A stretch of DNA of 64,000 nucleotides from Daphnia pulex (GCF_021134715.1 NC_060020.1:6696001-6760000); one strand, 5' to 3'. Counted from the first letter of the stretch, positions 1-13,100 are shown. Program-made: numbers and translations. Notes: generated by a model not told the origin, from the sequence alone.

Positions 1-633
1 TTAGTTTCATCAGCCGATATTTCTTAAACTTTAAGTTCGATCTTCTGGTTAACTACAGTAAGGTTTCTTTCTGAGAATAATAGCCATTAGCGATAGATAA
101 GTTAAACAAACGGTAGACCGCTAGGCCTTTAAATGGATTGCACACCTCAGTTGGCACGAGAGTAGCCAAAGAAAGGTCTGTGATGCGTAGTACAAGACAC
201 GAGTGTACGTAGAGAGCTTGCGTACGTTAAGAGAGCCCTCGTGGGGGTTCTATCACCCTCTTTGCGTTGGCGTTTGACGGATGCTTGCTTTTATTTCTCA
301 GGGTGGGCGTCTGTATAGTCTAAAAAACAGGTCTTAGTACTTTAGATTCGCCACTCAGCCGTACGTTCACTTGCAGATTTACTATATGCCGTGATGGTCA
401 ACTCAGACTGACAATCCTTGTTCCTTTTTTTTTTCGTACCCATAAAAAAGGATAAAAGGAATGTCCACGACCTTAATATGACTATTAGGGTATTGCATAT
501 GGCGGGGCAGCCTCGGCCGTCTTTCTGTTACACTATTGCTGACATTTCCAAACGGATGCCAATAACTGAGATGACGCAGCTCGACCATTCTAGAGGGACC
601 TAGGTTTTGTGTTTCTTTCTGTCTGAGCGGGTG

Positions 634-1162
634 TCACCTATCCATTTTCTCTTTCGGCCCTGATGAGTCTCTCTTTTCTGACCAGATGGTTTTTGGTTTC
701 AAACTTATCAGCCCCAAGTTATCGACAGGGAAAATTGAGAGCCGGCCACTCGGAGGCCGCTAAAAGTGTATACGGTCCTTTAGACGGGCGATGCGAGCTT
801 CCGCACGAACGTATGGCGAAACTTGTCACTCAACAGCTGGGCAGACTAAAGTTCCAATGACGTTGTTGTTTTACTCATTTCCACACTATTGATCGTCGAC
901 AGTGGAAATTTAGGGCCAATTTGACACCGATAGTAGAAAAATCAATTGCTCTATATTCTTTTGTAGAACGTAAATTTTTTACTACCTGTACGGGTTGGAG
1001 TGGGCTGTAGTCATCAGGGTTGATGAGGACCAACTGGTTGGGGCGTAGGTTCCACGGGTCATTGGGCAGCTGGCGTTGTAGTGTCGACGCTATTGTGACG
1101 GCGCCCATAAGGGTCACGAAGACTAGTAACGGATGGTAGGATGGCCAGTTGCGGATCTGCAT
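634..1162 (-). CDS. possible two-exon small secreted protein
   Basis: I do not recognise this gene. Exon 1 (1162-986, 59 codons) starts at an ATG followed by a signal-peptide-like hydrophobic stretch (LLVFVTLMGAVTIAS at about residues 12-26) and ends at a good donor, CAG|GTAGTA, in phase 0. A candidate second exon (759-634) follows a TTTTAG acceptor, keeps phase 0 and reads 41 codons to TGA, giving a protein of about 100 residues. The predicted mature part is rich in Pro and charged residues and contains a GR and an EKR site, so a peptide precursor is conceivable; that is speculation. A TATA-like element lies about 70 bp upstream of the ATG. Exon 1 is more convincing than exon 2, and other exons may exist. 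Confidence 0.4.
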
Positions 1163-1228
1163 AGTGTCGTTTCTGTTTGAAGTTGGCAAAGGAGAGAGAA
1201 CGAAAAGGGCGACGTGATAGATGTCATT

Positions 1229-1244
1229 GTATATAGCTATATAA
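1229..1244 (-). promoter_or_regulatory. TATA-like element
   Basis: On the minus strand this reads TTATATAGCTATATAC, an overlapping TATA motif about 70 bp before the ATG at 1162. A start site around 1205-1215 would leave a leader of roughly 45 nt. It supports the first exon of the putative secreted-protein gene. Confidence 0.35.
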
Positions 1245-4200
1245 GGAAGGACGCCTCCCACCTCCCATGTCCGACACACCTGTCGTGAGTTACGTTTTCT
1301 TCCAGCGTTTGCGCCGAAAGTTAATCTATAATCTTGATACTACTGAGAGCACGCAGACAAGAGGGTGCCTCCCTGATCAGACAAGCAGAAAGATAAGATA
1401 TAATAGAGGGATAAAGGGCAATAACATTTCGATTCTGAATACAATTAAAACTGAATAGCAAGTCATAGATTTTGAGAGGAAAGCCAATTTCCCCAAGGAA
1501 TTCTTCAACTAACGAGACAGTGCTAATTATGATCTACCGGAAAATAATCAGTGAACAGACGTGATTTAGATGTTTAATTAGAGTCCCGACAGAAACTGTT
1601 ACAAGTTCACATTTTTTATTCGAATCGAAACACTTCTTGTCCATCGACCGTACATCCTTGAAGTAAGACTTAGTGAAGCAACTCGGTGAAAGGAATAAGC
1701 TGTTGATGTACATGCGAAAAGGCTATTCGGGATTAAAATCTCTCATTCGTGAAGTTACTACTTCTCTGGAAATAACCTTCTTAAAGCATATGCGCTTCGA
1801 AAAAGAACTACTACCCACTAATGTTTTTGCGTGGTAACTTTCAAAAACTTTGAAGACTGTTTGATCTATTTGAAATTGGGAAAAAGATAAAAAGTAAGAT
1901 CAATCAAAAAGTGACTGTTCCGTCTCTTTTATCGCGCGTCTTTTACGCCTTAAATTTTTTTTTCCTTATTCTATTACTATACTGTAAGGTCAACCAGTCA
2001 ACCTATATTTTAATTGCGTCATACTTGCCGATATTCTTCTCAATTTTACCCCCCCCCCCTGGACCGTGATGTCAAAACTGACTATGAGCGTCATATGATG
2101 GATCGCGTAAGCCTACATCTATTTATGGCCCATGTTGGCCTATCCGGTCAATCATCCGTGCTCCCAATTTCATCGTCAGTTGAGTCGATAACACGAATAG
2201 ATATATCGGTCCTTTTAATTAAAATTTAGAAACCAAATTCCTAAAAGGAAAATTTTATCAAGTTAAATTAGCAAATAAAGAAGTGGACAAATAGCCTAAT
2301 GCAACAATATACACCGGAAGTCACGAAGCGCTTAATTTTCCTTTCGTGTTCAAAGAATACTAGATGGAAAAGGAGAAAACAAAATGTTAATGTAAAACAT
2401 CTGACCTACCTGGAAATAACTTTGTTTGCGTGATGAATAGACGGGACTACGTGATATTTGCAGAAATTCAACACTCGCTGCACATTGCACCCAGTGCAGG
2501 AGTTAGACGGCAAATCTGGGAAACACACTTGCAATTTCTAGGGGGGCGGCGCTTAAGCGAAGCGACGAAACGAAAATTGCGAGATTTGTTGTCTATTCTG
2601 GCGTCACCTGTTGTTGACTGGATGCCGTGCTGGATGAGATTGAGCTCGTCTGTGCATCATGGCACAAGCTTTAAAGCTGTTCGTCACTCCCTCTGCCCAC
2701 TCTCTCTTTTTTTCTTCCCCAAACCCTGTTGCTCCTCCTCGTTCTCCTCCCGACCCTCTTCATGTCCCGTCCGGGACTCCCAGAGTAATAGCGGTGAACT
2801 AGCCACAAGTAATACAAAACAAAATTGCACTTTGCATTGTCCATTTTGAAATTTGAGAATGCAAACGTATCTTTTTTCGTGTACCCTACCAACATTTATT
2901 GATCATTTCAATTGTTTTGTAAAAAGCTGGATCCGGGAACCTCCCGAACCTTTTTTTTAAAAAGAACTGACTAATGATTTTGAGTTCTCCCGTTTGTTTT
3001 TATGATTTCTGCAAACAAAAAATTATTTTGGCATCCCTTTTTTTTCCTTTCTCGATAACACGATCCTAAACTTTTTAGTTAGGTGAGTGAGATCAAAACT
3101 CGTTGCTTTTTTACGGCATATCTTGAGGCGCTTGAAAACATCTTTTGTTTTAGCGCAAACGTCATTCTTCTTGTTACGCAAAAATAGTAAACCAATCGTG
3201 CTCAGATAGTTCTTCGGGATTGTGCAGCCCACCTATCAAATGTCGCTGGGTTAATTAGTAGGTCTAGGTTTATCAGGGAAAGGTTCAGCGACTCTTTGTA
3301 CAGTAGTATGTATTGTATGTTGTACAACTATACACCGTGCAAGGTCTACGCAGTGTAGTCTACGTCATATCATCTTCATGGTTCTAATTAAAAAGAATAA
3401 AAAGAGTAAGAGCGCAAAAGGCACGAGAAGCAAATTCTGTATGCCAATAACTAATTGCAATAATCCGTTTATGTTTACTACGTGCCATAAGGATGATTGG
3501 TGTATATACCTCTATAAGAATTCGGTAGTGCGGCTTGTTATACTTAGGAATGAAAATGTTTCGCTTTGTCCTTATATATTAGTGATGCCCTTTTTATCCT
3601 TACTTTTCTATTCTTGTCGCTCATTAATCATGATTTCAATTACGTCATGATCGGATAGACAATGGATTGACATGTACCCTATTCAAAATTGAAAGTGCGC
3701 TAGAAACCGGCGAAGAAAATCCTTGGAAAATGTAAGAGCATCTCGCTGTAATAGTATGTCACTTGTATACGGAGCTGAATGTTTCATTAACGATTTTCCC
3801 CCCTTCTTTACTTGCAAAATGCAAATGTCTTCCATCCGTAGCCTCCGGCTCGGATCACATCCGCTATTCTGATCGAGATTTTCAGAATTTCAAATCCCTA
3901 CTTTGAATTTTGTTTCCTAAAGTGAATTGAAATATTTTCACCGTACATCGCTTTTGCCTGTAGCTTCTAAAAGGATCAGTGGCTTTTATTTTGAATAAAA
4001 TGTTTTTTTTAACTTGAATAAAAAAAAGCTTGATGCATAGAACAATATGGCCTTTTAGTCCTCCCGCGTGGGTGGATTCAGATATTTGCTGGGCTCAATC
4101 AAGCGCGTAACGAACATGTCGCAATTTCCAATAAGCCTGGCTCTTTGGTGGGTTGTACCCGGTCCAAACGTATATAATGATCATTTTGATTTTCTCAAGA

Positions 4201-4496
4201 TCTTCCCTTCATTCCGTTTATGTCTTTCGCCGTTATGTGACTGAATAATGAATAGAACGTCTCCAGCGACAACCAACAGACATGTTTATTCGTCGAGTCG
4301 AAAGGTTGGCCGTGCGTGGTCATTCCAATGATCAGATCCCCATCTCCTAATCGATTGGTTTGGTGATGTTGTGCACTTGGAATGCACTCGATTCTGCTGG
4401 TTGTTTCAGTCAAAAGACTACTACATACCAAGTTCGAATCTCTTGAACCTTATTACCAGCGTACGTCATGGCGACCCGAGTGGGGCGAGGTCTTCA

Positions 4497-5040
4497 TTAG
4501 TTCCTCATTTCCTCCATTTCCGACTCCGTCTTCCACCAGATTGAGTTTGCCGACCAATCGGCACCTTCTGGCCTTTCGATCTTATTTGCCGCTATGTTGT
4601 ACAGCGCGTTTACGCTCAACAACATGTCGTGCAGAAAGATGTCAATTTGCTGGACGTCTGAAGCCGTCTGCTCGTTTTGCTCCCCACACCCTTTTAGTGT
4701 CGGTCCGTTTTATATTCCTTCCCCCCTGTTTCTATTGTCGGCCATAAGAAATATTCTGCAACTGAATTCCACCACAACCGACGAACTATGGTTTCTGTCA
4801 ACCAATAAATAAGCGAAGCCAAATCCGATAATCCTTCCTGACCTTTTCACGGTTTGCAATGCCACGGTCGTCATTGTGACGAGTGAGCACAGCAGAGTAC
4901 AGAGTTGCAGACCGCAAATTGTGCGGAGGTTGTTTTTTATGTCCTTCCCTGATGGGCAATTCGTCCGTTGGCAATTCAATTAGTACCAGATCGATGTTGA
5001 AGAGATAAACAGGCGCATAGAAAAGTGGATCTGGATATAA
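4497..5040 (-). other. possible coding exons or gene remnant
   Basis: Two minus-strand frames have protein-like composition but no ATG at the front. One (5040-4798) stays open for 80 codons and has a possible donor at AAAAG|GTCAGG. The other (about 4690-4497) is open for about 63 codons to TAA; it is rich in acidic and amphipathic residues and ends in SANSIWWKTESEMEEMRN. The obvious splice sites do not join the two in phase. They may be exons of different isoforms, a decaying gene, or chance. No family was recognised. Confidence 0.2.
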
Positions 5041-5464
5041 TCACTTAATTCAGATCGATAGTCCTAGCGAGAAACTTCCGCTTCAAACTTGTCTCCCTTT
5101 CTCGTAAATAATATCTTCTCCCAGTTTGAGTTATATTTAGTATATGTAGGCCTATACCTTTTCGACTCGGAATATCGGTGAATGACCTCATTCGGAATAG
5201 AGGAAAGCCCATTTTGTTATCATCGACGTTAGTCAGCATCCGTAAAATAATGTTTAGACTGTCGAGATTTGTTTCCTCAAAATGGGAACCAACGATAGGT
5301 CAGTTTGTTTATTTGTTTTCTCTGTTTTGAGAATATAGATTTTTGTTACGTCGTGAATTTATAGCTTAGAAATATACATATTTTCAGTTGAAATACAAAT
5401 CTTTTCTACTGGATTCCAAAATAACTGACTGCTTAATCATATAGCACCATGGTGTGCGTGGAAC

Positions 5465-5474
5465 GTGACGTCAC
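5465..5474. promoter_or_regulatory. CRE-like palindrome GTGACGTCAC
   Basis: A perfect 10-bp palindrome containing the full CREB/ATF site TGACGTCA. It lies about 1.75 kb upstream of the E2F coding start, and no gene is known to start here. A second full CRE occurs at 6375-6382. Confidence 0.35.
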
Positions 5475-6374
5475 GCAGTGTCGTCAGCTAAAACTTTTCA
5501 TGGATTACGTGATAACCAAATCTTCTTCCTGCAATATTGAACATTTTGTTTGTTGTTGTTTTATGGAACTGTCTTCGTCCAACCTTCTACCCCATCACAA
5601 TTATTAGCGTGTATATTCGTTTACTATAAAATATGTAGACCCAACTTGTGTACCCTGGGAGTTACATCAAATTGGCTAACGCGATTCGATCGTTATCTCG
5701 TGCGCGTCGGTGCCTGCTTATTTCTTCACGTCCGGTTTCCGGAATCTAATTTACCCAAACCAACTCTGTCTACTTTCTGTGTATAATTTGAATTATGTCA
5801 TGTTTCAATTATTTTTCTTATTACGCAGAAATGCAACATCGTCATCCCCTATCTACCTGCTATATATTTCTGTTTGCTCAGTCTCTGTATTATTTTTTAC
5901 AGCATTTGATATTCTTATCTTCTGTGCTCTCATAACCCAGGTAAATTGAGGTGAAGAATACAGGAATGTATTGATTTGTTCTATATATTTGTATTCAAAG
6001 AACCTTACTAACGCAACATATGTGCACCTACAGGCTACAACCGTTTTGTTGGTTATCTGTCGAGTTCGAAAAGGGGGATTCATATCTAACGGCCGCTAGC
6101 GGCTAGCCGCCCAGTCCCCCTAGCCGCGTAAGTAAATCGAAGCAAACGCCACCTGGAATGTTTACATTGAACTACCAGTGAGAAACGCGTGAGTCGAGGA
6201 AAAAAAAACAAAACAAAAACGCATAAACTGTTTCGGCATTTTCTGTAGGGACAATGATAATCAAACACATTTAACAATATGATATCAGTAAAAGAATTTA
6301 ATGAACAGCTATTTTTTTGCTCATAAATTCTTGATTCAAACGAAATTCCGAAGAATGTATTCCACCGGTTACAG

Positions 6375-6410
6375 TGACGTCACAAAGGCGGGAGAATTCA
6401 GTTTCGCGCC
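6375..6410 (+). promoter_or_regulatory. CRE plus E2F-type sites, probable E2F promoter
   Basis: In 36 bp there is a full CRE (TGACGTCA, 6375-6382), a GGCGGGA core (6388-6394, the reverse of TCCCGCC) and TTTCGCGCC (6402-6410, which fits the E2F consensus TTTSSCGC). They are about 800 bp upstream of the E2F coding start, in a locally GC-rich patch, so this is the likely core promoter region. Confidence 0.5.
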
Positions 6411-6555
6411 ATTCAGTGTTGATAGTTAAGATACTGAAATGCGTGATATGAACCATAAAAAGTAATTTTTTTCATGTCAGATTATTCATTTGAAAAAAGT
6501 TATATTGGACTTGCTAAGAATTTGTCTTCAATCGATGAATATTCCCTACAAAACC

Positions 6556-6568
6556 TTTCCCGCCAAAA
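6556..6568 (+). promoter_or_regulatory. E2F binding site TTTCCCGCCAAAA
   Basis: This matches the classical E2F site (TTTSSCGC with the flanking AAA of the palindromic form) and lies 660 bp upstream of the E2F ATG. Together with the 6375-6410 cluster it suggests autoregulation, which is known for mammalian E2F1. Confidence 0.5.
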
Positions 6569-7216
6569 GGTGACACAGGCAAACATTTTCAAATCTGCCT
6601 TCGGGCGAGTAGATGGCGGGGTTTGTTGGAGGGGGGAGAAAGAATTTTCCACTCCTCGATCCCTTTTCTTCGAGCTACCCCTCCTGGGTTTATTAATTTT
6701 TTTTTTCAAGTAAAGAATAAGTGAATTTCATTCGAAGCTTTGTCGTCCATTGTTTCATAACCGAAGTATTTAAATACCGACTTAAAAACCCGTCCCAACC
6801 AAAACTGCCTACAGTTTGTCAGGCCAGAGAAATTCCGTTTTGGCAAAAAAAATCGACTTGTGGGGGGGCTTCGCTTTACGACTGTAAGCGTTGTCTTAAC
6901 CATTGTTCTATCAACGATCTGGATATGAGACTTGTGCTGAACTCTTGACAGAATTTAAGTAAGTTACGTTTTAACTGTGCACGTTAACAACTATCGTGAA
7001 ATTATGGAATCGATGAGGTGGCTGGGCCATCCTCGTGCTCGTGGCTCGTTCAGCCGGGTGGCTGTGTGAGTTAAGTTTGCGGCCATTACCCAAGAGCACA
7101 TTACGATTAAAGAAATTTTTGAAATGTATATTAAATCAGTTACTGGTGTTGTTGATAAATCTGTGCTTAGTTATTAACACACTTCAACTGTTTAATCTAT
7201 AAAGAAGCTGTAATGA

Positions 7217-8929
7217 ATGGATGTTAAAATGCCAAGGAAAACACCTCACAAGTCACAGATCAAGAATGGTAGACCATCACTTGAAACTATTGAATATGGA
7301 CATAGTCCTGGTGGACTTGCATCAACACAGTTCTTATCTGGAGGTAAATCATTAAGTGTAACCTTCATTCTTGTTGATTCAGAAATTTTTCATACTTGAC
7401 ATTTGCTAAACAGGTCTGGGTAGCCTGCCAAAGAAGATCAAGGTGGAAGACAAGCGAGCCCTGTCTACACCACAATCTGCACCTAATTCATCTAAAATGT
7501 GTGCTCCAAAAATTGGCACATTGGAAAACAATACTACCACTCCCACTCTACCTCAAGGGGCTGCAGCAGAACGGCAGCATCATTTGCAAAAGAAAGATGT
7601 ATGTCAACTCAACTACTTCCTCTAATGAGTTTTATCTCTGAGCAGATTTGAAACATGTCAACATTTTCTTTGATAGGTTCGCAGACGTCTGGACATGGAG
7701 CTAGCCCCTGATACACAATCACCCCTGCCTACCAGTACCACTTCTGATGGGTTCAAAACTCCAAAAGCAAAGCGTGCCAGGACTAAATCAGCTGCTGTTA
7801 CTGTGCCTACATTGTCATTCAGTCCTTCACCTCAGAGAAGTATGGAGTTTAGAGAAATTACATTCCTTTACATCTTTACTTATCAAGTGTTTTTTTGTTT
7901 TTAAATATATTTCAAGATCGAAGTAGTGCTGTAGATAGAAGCAGATTTGATTCTTCATTGGGCTTATTGACCAAGCGTTTCTTGGGTCTTCTCCAAAGTG
8001 CTGAAAATGGAATCCTAGATTTGAACCTGGCATCTGTGACACTTGCTGTTCAAAAGAGACGTATTTATGACATCACAAATGTTTTGGAGGGCATTGGACT
8101 CCTGAAGAAAATTTCCAAGAACAACATCCAGTGGAAAGGCTCAGACTCTCCCGCAGATTCGGCCGAGTCTCAGCGAGGTCTAAACCAAGATTTGGCTGAC
8201 TTAGAAGCCAAGGAAAATCAACTTGATGAGTTGATTTCTTCCACTGGTAAAGTAGTAAAATTGTATGCATTTCACAGATTGTTTAATAGTTTTATTTTAC
8301 TTATAGAGAGCCAACTTCGGAGTTTAAGTGAAGAAAAAAGATACGCTTATGTCACGTACGGTGATCTAAAATCTATTGCAGAATACAGAGACAATACTGT
8401 GATGGCAGTCAGAGCACCTCCTGAAACCAAATTACAAGTATTATATAAAATTATTTAATTTCTCTTTATATTTAAATTTTGACCCATATTTTGTTTTTCT
8501 TTTCAGGTACCTCATCCTTCTGAAGGATACCAAATCCACATGAAGAGCGAAAAAAGTGAAATTGAAGTTCTTCTCTGTCCCGAAGATGAATCCTCCTCGT
8601 CTTCATCCTCATCTCCATCTTCAAAAGAATCCAGTGGATTTCCTAGCCCGGTTACAAACGGAGCGATGAGAGCCCGGTCACATCGATCTAATAGAAGCGG
8701 TCAATTTATGCCCCAGTTCAGTGATGACGAAGATCAAGGTTTGTTACTGGAAACAATGGACCAAAACCAGCAGTCGGGTTGTGAATCTGGACTCGACATT
8801 TCCTCAGTTACAATCCCCACCGCTAATGAGCCGTTTCTTTGCTTGGAACCGCCTATTGACGAATCGGCTTATATGTTCTCAATGGACGACGCCGAGGGCA
8901 TTTCCAATCTATTTGATTTTTCATTTTAG
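7217..8929 (+). CDS. E2F: E2F transcription factor (activator E2F1-3 type)
   Basis: DNA-binding cell-cycle regulator that pairs with DP and is held in check by retinoblastoma protein. Six coding exons: 7217-7343, 7414-7598, 7677-7839, 7917-8246, 8307-8437, 8507-8929; 452 residues. Visible in order: a cyclin-A-type RxL motif (RRRLDMEL, about residue 105), the winged-helix DNA-binding domain with SRFDSSLGLLTKRF and RRIYDITNVLEGI, a leucine-rich dimerisation segment, a marked-box region (VMAVRAPPETKLQVPHP), an acidic Ser-rich linker, and a C-terminal Rb-binding motif (DDAEGISNLFDF). The RxL motif and Rb-binding tail point to the activating subclass. An ATG at 7213, four bases upstream, opens a four-codon reading frame that overlaps the true start. 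Leader exon structure was not resolved. Confidence 0.95.
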
Positions 8930-10125
8930 AAACCTAGATTCACCTATTACTATAGAAATTGCACCTACTATAATATTGATAAACCACATGGAGTTTGTTT
9001 GGGGTAGGGTTACGAGAATTTCATTAACGTGTTGTATTATGATCACTCTCATACTCCTTCTCTCCTGTGGTTTTTTTTTTGTTGTTTTTTTTTTTTTTAA
9101 ACTTAAAGCTCTTAATATTCAGATATGCGCAAATCAGTCAGTATTTTTCCATCGTTTTTATCCTAGAGAGCTGATACGCGTTTGCCATCCATTGTTTACC
9201 TTTTCCCAGCTCATTTCCTACTCATAATTCACCATCACTAAAATTATTTTAAAAACACAAAAGCCCAAGAAGGTAACGGGCATTAAAGGCCTTAGGTCAA
9301 TCGACTTTTGGCGACTATTTTAGTTTGTTGGTTGAGTAGAAGGCTATATACATGAGTGCAAGAGATCCTTCGATTTTTTCCTCTTTTCTCCCCTCCTAAC
9401 ATACTCCTTTAAATATTGCAAGAAAACTTGCAAAATCATTTGGGTATGTTAATGTTTCCTTCATGCGTGTGTTTTATACTTCGTTGCCGATAAGCCCCAT
9501 GCGTATTGATGTCGCAGGATCGCCTCCTCCACCCGGAATAAGGTATTTGTAGCCACCCCTATTTTCACCTAGATTTTAAGTTTTGTTCAGTTGAACTGCC
9601 ATTTTGTGCCGATGATTTTCCTCCGTGATGATTACCACGGAGCTGTGTATGTGACTGTGTGAACATGTATGTGTGTCTCCGTGAGCTGAATATTTCCCGC
9701 TGCGTTTGAACGTGTCGGACTTGATAACGCTTTCACGTTTTCCCCGTGTTTCGGCTCAAGTGAATAATTCTTTTCCCCCCCAATTGCTATCTCCCTTTTT
9801 CCCTTAATTTTGTGGAATACAGTTTTACACTTGAACAACGCTGGTTGTTACGATAAAAAAACAGGCAACAGCTATTTGTTGTTGTAAAAGCAACGTGAAA
9901 AATGTATTAATGAATACCAGCGAACAAATTTCCAAGTGGCTAGTGAGGTTAATCTGATTTCATTATTTTTGTTTTTACTTATTTCCTTCCCAAGAGAGCA
10001 GCGAGTGGTTTTATTAGATGATGCAAATTGTAATCATCCAATTTTTTTTTTTTTAACGAGTAGATTTGCATTGGCAGACATTTCCGCTCAGGCTTAACAC
10101 AATCTTTTCATGATGAGTGTCGTCC
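8930..10125. other. convergent intergenic region
   Basis: This 1.2-kb interval lies between the E2F stop codon and the stop codon of the minus-strand acidic protein gene, so it should hold both 3' untranslated regions. It contains poly-T runs near 9070-9100 and 10039-10055. I see no credible gene in it. Confidence 0.5.
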
Positions 10126-13100
10126 TCATCCGGATTCTGGATAGAATTTGCTACATACAACGTCTCTCACATCGGTTAGCACCTTTGTTATTCCATCGGC
10201 ATCCCAGTCGTCTGTTGTATCATACACCTAGGAAAAAAGGGGTAAGTTCAAAATTTGTTTAAATTTGTTTCTATTGCTTCTAGTTACATTTGATGTGCAA
10301 TGTTGAGACTGTTGTTCGTAGAGACGAACAATAACTTCTCCGTGAGAAATACCGTTACCGTCCTGATGAACTATAACTTCACATTTTGCGATCCCTCTCG
10401 CCGATTTCCCATTCATTACGTGATACCATTCATCAAGAAACTTGATCGATGTCTAAAATGGAATGAATTAGTTTACGTTGCTGTATGCAGTTAATGAAAT
10501 CTTATTACCTGACAATCAAATTGTAGACCAACTTTTCCAATTGTAATTGAAGATTTCTCATTCGGTGTGGGCGTTTGGTGACGGCTGGGTGGCGGTGGTC
10601 TTTGTGGTGAGGGCTTTTCCTTTGATTCATCCGCCGTCGGTGTTTTGGGACGTAATATGCGACGAATGAATATTCCCACATCAGCCACGGCTTCATTCAC
10701 AGCTGTCACTGGCCCTTTTTTAGATTTTTCCGATGGAACTGGCGTCGTTGGCAAAGGCTCCGGGTTTGGATTTTGAGCAACGGGACTTGTAGGAGGCTCT
10801 TGTTGAAGTAATGGGGACTCTTCCGCTGCGACTTGCGTTTCTTCTGTCGCATTAAGATGTTTAGTAGATAAGACGCGGCCGATAAAACGACCAATGGAAT
10901 TTTTCTTTTTGCGATCGGAAGTAGTTGATCGGAGTGTAGCGGATCTGTTTTCAAAGTCGTTAGCAGGTGCCGATTTGGGCGTTGTGGGTGGGGGTGATTG
11001 GAACACAGTTTCATCTCGACTGGTCACCTCGGGTTCTCGGCTCAGATCCAAATTAGCCAGGGTCTTTCTACGCGGAGGGCGTTTGGGCGGTTCTGGCTGT
11101 GGTGGTGGAACCACTGGAAGTCGATCGTGATGGAAGCGTTTTGATTGCATCGTTACTTTCATTCGACCGAACAAGCGACCGACTGAACCTTTTCTCACAA
11201 GTGGTCTTCGCATCCACTCGGGTTTCCTGCTACCCTCATTGTCTTGAGACTTTCCAGGCGATTTCTTGCTCTCTGCACTTGATCCGTTAATTTGACTGTT
11301 GTCATTTGAACCTGCAGCTAATTGAGGGGAACTCGCTCCCAGACGCTGGGGTGGGCGAGGCGGAAGTACCTGAACTGGTACGATCTCCATTTCTTCTAAT
11401 TGTCTCGGTGGATTTTCGTCGCTGATGAGCTTTTCTTCGTTAAAAACTAACGATACGTCATTTACCAAGTCTGCCGTCGTTTCAATTGGTTGCTCACCAT
11501 TAACATGGATGGCTTGTGGCGATTCCGAGTCAAAGTGGGTCTCTATAGGTTCATCTGGTTTATGCGAAACATCTGCCTCTTTCTCTTGAGTGGTTTCGTA
11601 TGCTGACCCTTCTTGTTTATTTATAGTCTCATCCACTTCTACGTTGTTTTCTAAGAGTCCGTCTTTTTCTTCGGTCTGTACATGAACAACTTGAGCGTCT
11701 GTCACTGGTTCGTCGCTTTCAAAACCATTCAAAACAATCGCTGATACAATTTTTTCTGATACTTCTTCAATCTTCTCTTTGATAGTTTCTTCCTCTGCTT
11801 CGTCTTTGGTTTCAGTTTGTACATTAACAGCTTCTGTTTCTGTCTCGGTAGCTTTTTCGGGTTGAACTGGAGGAATTTCTTGATTTTGAACAGGCTCTTG
11901 TTTCTCTGATTCATTTGAGTCGACTATTTGTTGATTCTCTTGATCAATTTCACTAAGTGCAATTGGTTCATTTTCTTTTTCCGAGACTTCATTTGTATCC
12001 TCTACTTTGGGTTCGGCTTGAGTGTCAACAACATGCGCTTCTGTCACTTGTTCGTTTGGTGTCTCAGTTTCAATGCCATCGAAAACAGCCAACGCCTCGT
12101 CGATTTCTTGCTGCTGATCTAGAGGAATTTCTTGAACCGTCTCTTGCTGGATTGGTTCGTTAGAGTTGGGAACTTCTCGGCTTTCTTTCTCCTCTTCATC
12201 TTGAATGTTATGAATGAGCTCTGCGCTGGGCTCGTTTTCTCTTTCAGGCTCAATATGTACAGCACGGTCTCGTGCCTCCAGGCCACCGCTCGACCCGGTC
12301 TCGAGTTCTTGTAGCTTTTCGGCGGCCTCGTCTGAACAACCATTTGATTCTCCTTGGTTCCCTTGTTTGGCAGCTTCGCCTGGAGGTTCCAAGTGCAGCT
12401 GCACTTTGTCTACTGCCTGAACTTGGTCTTCTTGGATGTTGGTCGTATCAACTTGATTGTCCTCGTGTCCTAATAGCATACTACTATCATGTTCAACCGG
12501 TTGGTCCCGTTGCATATCTAACGGTTCGGTTGCTTTCTCTTGCAGACTGATATCGAGACACCGTTCTGCATTATTCGCCTGCATAAGATTTGACGCTGAT
12601 AACAACGTGACGGTTGCGGCACTGTCGGCTTGACCATTAAAACTATCTTCAGCACCGCTGTCTTGATGCGGGCAAACCGATTCGGTTTGAATGACCTCTT
12701 TACTTTCACATGTAAAATCTGTTTCTGTTTGGGTTTGTTCGAGCGTTATTGCGGCTTCCAAGTCTATTAGTTCTCGTTCGACGATTTCCTCTGGTTGGGT
12801 TTCTGGGTTGGGCGGTGCCTCCACTCCTTTGGTGGGCGATGTCAATTCATCGACAAGTCGCAGAGCCCATTCGTCAGCCGGATGATTATTTTGAAGTTCC
12901 CCGAATATTTGATTGAAAACTGTTCTCCATAGTTCCTCGTTTCCGCTCCTGCAATATAACAGTGATATTTAAATATTGGGCTATGCGAAAGTCGTGACTG
13001 GCTTCTGATGGTGGCGTCATCCTTTTAGTTGGGCCGATCACAATAGCCACCGATGGCGCTCATAAAATAGCAAACTTTATGACGCATAAGTGCGAATCGG

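Larger units (their letters stand above)
1163..7216. other. gene-poor stretch, 6 kb
   Basis: Apart from the elements listed separately, I see no confident gene here. Open frames are short, have no signal peptides or recognisable domains, and are not joined by convincing splice sites. The base composition is AT-rich with homopolymer runs, for example nine or more C near 2049. Part of it must hold the E2F leader and promoter (from about 6.37 kb). Confidence 0.5.

Noticed and set aside
2430-2849. Plus-strand open frame of 139 codons
   Set aside because: The first 70 residues look moderately protein-like, but the rest is low complexity and there is no promoter, splice signal or domain.
4425-4445. 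B-box-like GTTCGAATC, considered as a tRNA
   Set aside because: No A-box, acceptor stem or anticodon arm could be drawn around it; no tRNA was found anywhere in the window.
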